Below, piece after piece: positions 59,801 through 64,000 of a stretch of 64,000 nt of DNA. The notes beneath the pieces were generated by a model. That model had not been told where the DNA came from. It saw nothing but the letters and a program-made list of their open reading frames with translations, and made no database searches. Origin of the DNA: Linepithema humile (taxonomy: Eukaryota; Arthropoda; Insecta; Hymenoptera; Formicidae); the NCBI RefSeq assembly GCF_040581485.1, contig NC_090131.1:3968001-4032000 (forward strand), in the 5' to 3' direction. Position numbers and translations under genes: made by a program. Position 1 is the first letter of the stretch. The number at the start of each line of letters is the position of its first letter.

Positions 59801-61105
59801 AAAAGACACGTACACGAGAATGCAAGTTACATATTAATGACTATAAAATGTGCGCACAGTGTAGCGACAGGAATTGAACCAGAAATATGTGTTATCAAAA
59901 CGTAACTATACTTTTCCGTTCACAATTAGAGAAAATTAAAGTGCTTCCTGCACTAAATTCTTACATTGCATTATTACACTGTTTCACATAAATGTTGAAA
60001 TTGTATTCATTTTATAGTTGCGCGCATTAGAATAATGAAGAATAAATTCTACGCGAGATATATAAAGGTAAACGACTCTACATATTTTGTATTATTAAGA
60101 TGGATGTGAACGAGGAGGCGAAGAGAGATATGAAGCTGTTAACTCTTCGCTCCTCTTTAAGAAAATATTAACACATGACTGTACTTTCAAACTCAGCTCG
60201 TAATTCAATTTGCGCCGGTACTCATTGCCTCGCTCTGTCGGGCTTTTTCTTACGTTTTCCATTTAATTACGGTTCTTACGTCAGAACGTTGTAACCAGTG
60301 TTAAGCCGCTCATCGTAATAATGTTGGAAAAGGTGCTTTGACAGTAAAAGGATATATGGTAAAAGCCGATGGAAGTTTAGAACAGTATTCTCTCATCGCG
60401 GTATCGGTCGTGGTCCCTCGAGAATTTCATTTAGGTAGCAATCACAACGAATCGGCTTTATGTTCATGCTTGAAAAAGCAGTAATGTATCCCCTAACATC
60501 GGTGTCTGCGCAAACGGAAAAGCCTTGTTCTTTGAGAATAACATTTTCATTCAATAAAGCGCTCAACTAAACTGCGCGATGCTGCAATATTTACAGACAA
60601 AAAAAAACACACTTTTTCTCGACAAACAGAAAAGAGAAATAGACAATTAATTATTGACAAGAAAATAATTTTAATTCTTAACGTTTATCCGCAATAAACA
60701 TCAATTCAGATAATGTGTTTCTTATTCTTATAATGATTTTATAACACGCTGATTTTTAATTATAGCATATTGCACAAATGCGAGACGGAAAGCTCTTTTA
60801 AGAACATGTGCCGCATTATAAATGGGGAGCCGCCGGAAGGAAGGGCGTTTGCACCGAATAAAATAGTTTAGTTATGCGAAGGAGAGCTTGGTAAGTACCG
60901 TACAGCGGAAGAATCGGAAAAAAATGTATTTTCCTTAGCGAGAATTCGCGCGGCAATGCAGAATTCTGAAAAGCAGTGGAAGAACGGTTCGCAAAGCAAA
61001 CGGGTTACTTAACGAAGGTTCACAACTTTTCGAAAGCCACGCGAGAATGATGAAAAAGGGAAAATTAATGCAAACCACTCTCGTTGCAGTAGTACTTTTT
61101 ACCTT

Positions 61106-61130
61106 AAAAAAAAAAAAAAAAAAAAAAAAA
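61106..61130. repeat. 25-nt A tract
   Basis: Twenty-five A residues, then GAAAGGAAAAAAAA. It could be the tail of an old retroposed sequence, but I recognise nothing upstream and found no flanking duplication. Confidence 0.85.
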
Positions 61131-64000
61131 GAAAGGAAAAAAAAACCTTGGCTGGAAAACATATCTGCTCTAATGCAAGCATAAGTGGACCTCGTTATGT
61201 AATCAGGACACTCAATTCAAGTTTACCACTCAAGTTGGAATAAAATGGCATAATTTCTATCAGCTTAAAAGTAACTGCAGTTTTAAAATATTATATAAAA
61301 TTTCATCTCTTTGTTTAAAAATCAAGAAACTAGTTCATCCAAGGTGCACTCTTGAAAAAGTCATGTTATGTGTAACACGCGCTTAGTAATGTTCTGCTCA
61401 TTTGAAAAAGTAATTACATTAGAAAGCTAGGTTCCTTTTGTCGAATTGCAAATTAACCGACGTCAAGTAAAAAAATGTCAAATTAGCGATTTTTTTGATA
61501 AGAAGCAGAAGAGCAAATGGCGCTCTGTGAAATTTCGCGACGGCGATTGTCAGCATGAACGTGTCAGAATGTAAAATGAACGATGTACTGCCGACTCATA
61601 TGTATTCTCAAAAGAATCTGTGCTATTAATACGAGACCGACTTCGTGCCGGCAGGCAGGTACGCGGCAGCTGGCAGAAAGAAGAAAAGTAAAATTAAACC
61701 GTACGTCGTCAGCGCGCACGTTTTGTTTTAATTAGTCCAGATTTCTCTTAGCCCCGCGAAGAATACCAAAGCGGGTTCAACCCCTTTGTCTAGCGACCTA
61801 ATAAAGTCCTCGGCACGTTCATCCCCGGCAAGAATTTCTTTCGCTTGAAAATCAGTCGTTATCTCACGCTTTCGCGCGTCTGTCCGAAGACAATCCATGG
61901 AAGATACGATATCTTGAGAGATACTTTTAAAAAGCGAACCAGTCGTGGGAAAGCACGCTATGATCCAACTAACAATAAGAAACAGGTCTCCGATTCGCTA
62001 ATATTGAATTCGTCTCATTTTTTCGAAAATAAAATGTTTTCAAGCAATGAAAAGTTGGATACAATTATTCGCAATGAAATCTTTTTCGTCGATTCAGAAA
62101 CTTAATGATGATTCTCATTTAAATAGACTATTATTACCAATTTATTATTTATTTGCAATTACGCAATACAACTGTTTTCTCTGACAATGCAATATTTTTG
62201 GACATCTAAACATGTTTCCCAGAAATTCAACCTAAATAGAGGTCGAATACCTCCCCAAACCGATTTCGGTTTCGGTGCTTGTCTCTACTACAAAATAAAT
62301 AAAACTAGTAATTGGCGCTGGTCCCACAGTGCACCGGCAGGAAATATCATTCGTCGGAATTGTTTGACAGTTCGACTCGTTGGCTAAATTTTTTAGATAC
62401 CGAACATGTACTTCGAGAAATAACAGTAGAAAAATGTTGTATTTAGTGATACAGAGCTAACAATGATTTAATCAAGTTTATCGAAAAATTATTCGAGCAT
62501 AAAATAAATGCGTAGCAAAAAAAGCTGAATAAAACTATTTGTAATTCCTATTTCTAATTTTTTTCCAAAAAAATTCCGTAATAAAATTTACCTACATTCC
62601 GTCGCCCGATGACAAAAACGAATAAGCTTTGCAACGCTTTTTCGTTTCACCCACATGACACCTTTATCTGTTGGAGAAAAAGAAAGGATCGAAAGCAAGA
62701 CGCAAGGCGCTGGAATCTTCGTTCTTATTTCTGTAATTTACACATGTGCCGATATGTCAAACTAAGAATGGATCGACTGCAATTTTGATAACTAACTAAA
62801 CAGCCTTCAAAATCATGCGTGAAACAATCGCGATTGTATTTATATGGTAGTCAAAAATCAATGTGCAACTTTCTCTCATCAAACAATTCTTTTTTCAATG
62901 CATTTTTTTATATGTTCTAATATATTTAACAAGGATTAGTTTTTTAAAAATAAAAATAATTTCAGAAAATGTATCTCTCTGCTATATTAACTTAGAATAA
63001 ATAATTTGTCCATAAGTTATCGCTGCGAAAGTACAAGTATTATTACAATAGTAATATACACTGCGGAAACTTCGAAAGATAATTTAGTACGGCGCTTAAT
63101 ACGACGGCTGCGTAATGATGGCTTATCGCAATATAGGCTATTTTATAGGCTAATATGATAGAGAAGGATGATGGCGCTGAACATATGAAGCGCGGAGTGA
63201 CACTCCGGAAATTAACGATTTCTAGTTGCTGACAAAGCCGGATTTATGTACCCCCGTGCGCATAGGCGTTCTCGGTATCGAATCGGCTGCTTTAATGAAC
63301 CCCCGAGCAATCCTCCTAACTCTCCACGCACGCAATATACATACGTTACAGCCGCAAACTCAGTTCCGCAACGATGCCGATTTCTGACGAATAGATGCAC
63401 GCATGCAATTTCGATCCGTATGCCGAAAGGCATTGGCGAGCGAACAGAACGCGAACACGCCACGACATTAATGAATATTTAGCTGAAATGTGCATGTAAG
63501 ATGCTTCTTTTCAATACCAAACTAGGTAATCATCATCAGTTTGGAACAAGCCGTAAAGCGTTACTGTATGTTGCAGAAAAATAAGAATACAAAACATCAA
63601 CATAACAAGAACTACTACTAAGAATCAAGATAGTTTTATAATTAAATATAAAATTTCAAGCTTAAAGAAAGTTATATCTATCTGACAAATCCTTTCTTTT
63701 GTAAAACATTTCTATTTCCAACCTACAATAATATAGCTTTGTGTTAAAGTTGAAACTATAATTCAATATTTAAGAGCAGTAACGAGAAAGCTTATATTTT
63801 ACTATCTTTCATTAAAATGGTTAAAGCAATTCTCCATTTTTTAATTGCCATTTATACATGATGTATAAAAAATATATAAAAAGTACGAAATGAGGAAAAA
63901 TACAACGGTAAAGTTGTAAATGTAATGCGATTTGCTTATACAAATTTTGGCAATTAACTTTATGCGCGATGAAATATTTCGTAAGTTCCCGTAGATGAAA

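Larger units (their letters stand above)
47885..64000. other. Noncoding host DNA, no gene recognised
   Basis: Frames of up to about 170 codons (for example 56510-57028 and 51257-51679) have no recognisable domains, and the former runs through a GA microsatellite. The block holds TA, TC and GA microsatellites, a Z-DNA-prone tract, a short AT-rich palindrome (58563-58584) and an A tract. A T-arm-like GGTTCGAATCC at 52590 was tested and does not fold as a tRNA. Confidence 0.5.

Noticed and set aside
59865..59905. Reverse-strand T-arm-like GGTTCAATTCC
   Set aside because: The T stem is mismatched and no cloverleaf could be built.
60860..60900. Candidate first exon (TATAAAT then GGTAAGTA donor)
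   Set aside because: Both motifs are short and expected many times in 64 kb of AT-rich DNA; no coding continuation was found.

Overview
The window looks like insect nuclear DNA, most probably from a hymenopteran such as an ant. The host sequence is AT-rich but keeps many CpG dinucleotides, is full of simple repeats, carries almost no long reading frames, and holds an insect-type Ty3/gypsy (Metaviridae) retrotransposon. The taxon is an inference; no marker gene fixes it. About 52 of the 64 kb is intergenic or intronic, and I could not recognise any host exon in it.

Three structures stand out. (1) At 11567-13207 (minus strand) there is one uninterrupted host-like gene of 546 codons. It consists of three head-to-tail modules of exactly 179 codons (537 bp), each with three BED-type C2H2 zinc fingers, plus a nine-residue tail. 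Every module begins with Met-Ser. A broken fourth module lies just downstream (about 11340-11566), followed by AATAAA. (2) At 26964-33527 (minus strand) there is a complete, apparently very young Ty3/gypsy element of 6564 bp. It has two 890-bp LTRs that I read as identical, a 4-bp target duplication AGGA, a tRNA-Lys primer site, a polypurine tract, gag, pol (protease-RT-RNase H-integrase), and a third ORF of unknown function that ends against the polypurine tract. gag and pol are linked by a textbook -1 frameshift signal: GGGAAAC in the gag frame, a 6-nt spacer, a perfect 8-bp stem and a possible pseudoknot. The LTR carries a TATA box, a hairpin just after the predicted start site, and seven copies of AGTGC[T/G]CCC in 20-bp-spaced pairs. 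(3) At 45728-47876 there is a 2.15-kb foldback (giant inverted-repeat) element without coding capacity. It has an 8-bp target duplication AAATTTGA, a 40-nt loop, different tandem expansions in its two arms (two 164-bp units on the left, three 234-bp units on the right), and 22 AGTTCT hexamers pointing in the same sense relative to the ends.

Layout: 1-11290 noncoding, becoming very AT-rich after 9640; 11291-13207 BED-finger gene and relic; 13208-26959 noncoding; 26960-33531 retrotransposon with its target duplications; 33532-45719 noncoding with long TA and GA microsatellites; 45720-47884 foldback element; 47885-64000 noncoding with microsatellites, a Z-DNA-prone tract and a 25-nt A tract. Within the retroelement the parts act together: LTR transcription, tRNA-Lys priming, frameshifted Gag-Pol, then reverse transcription and integration. 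The BED-finger gene shows no link to the two mobile elements beyond the fact that BED fingers are often derived from transposases.
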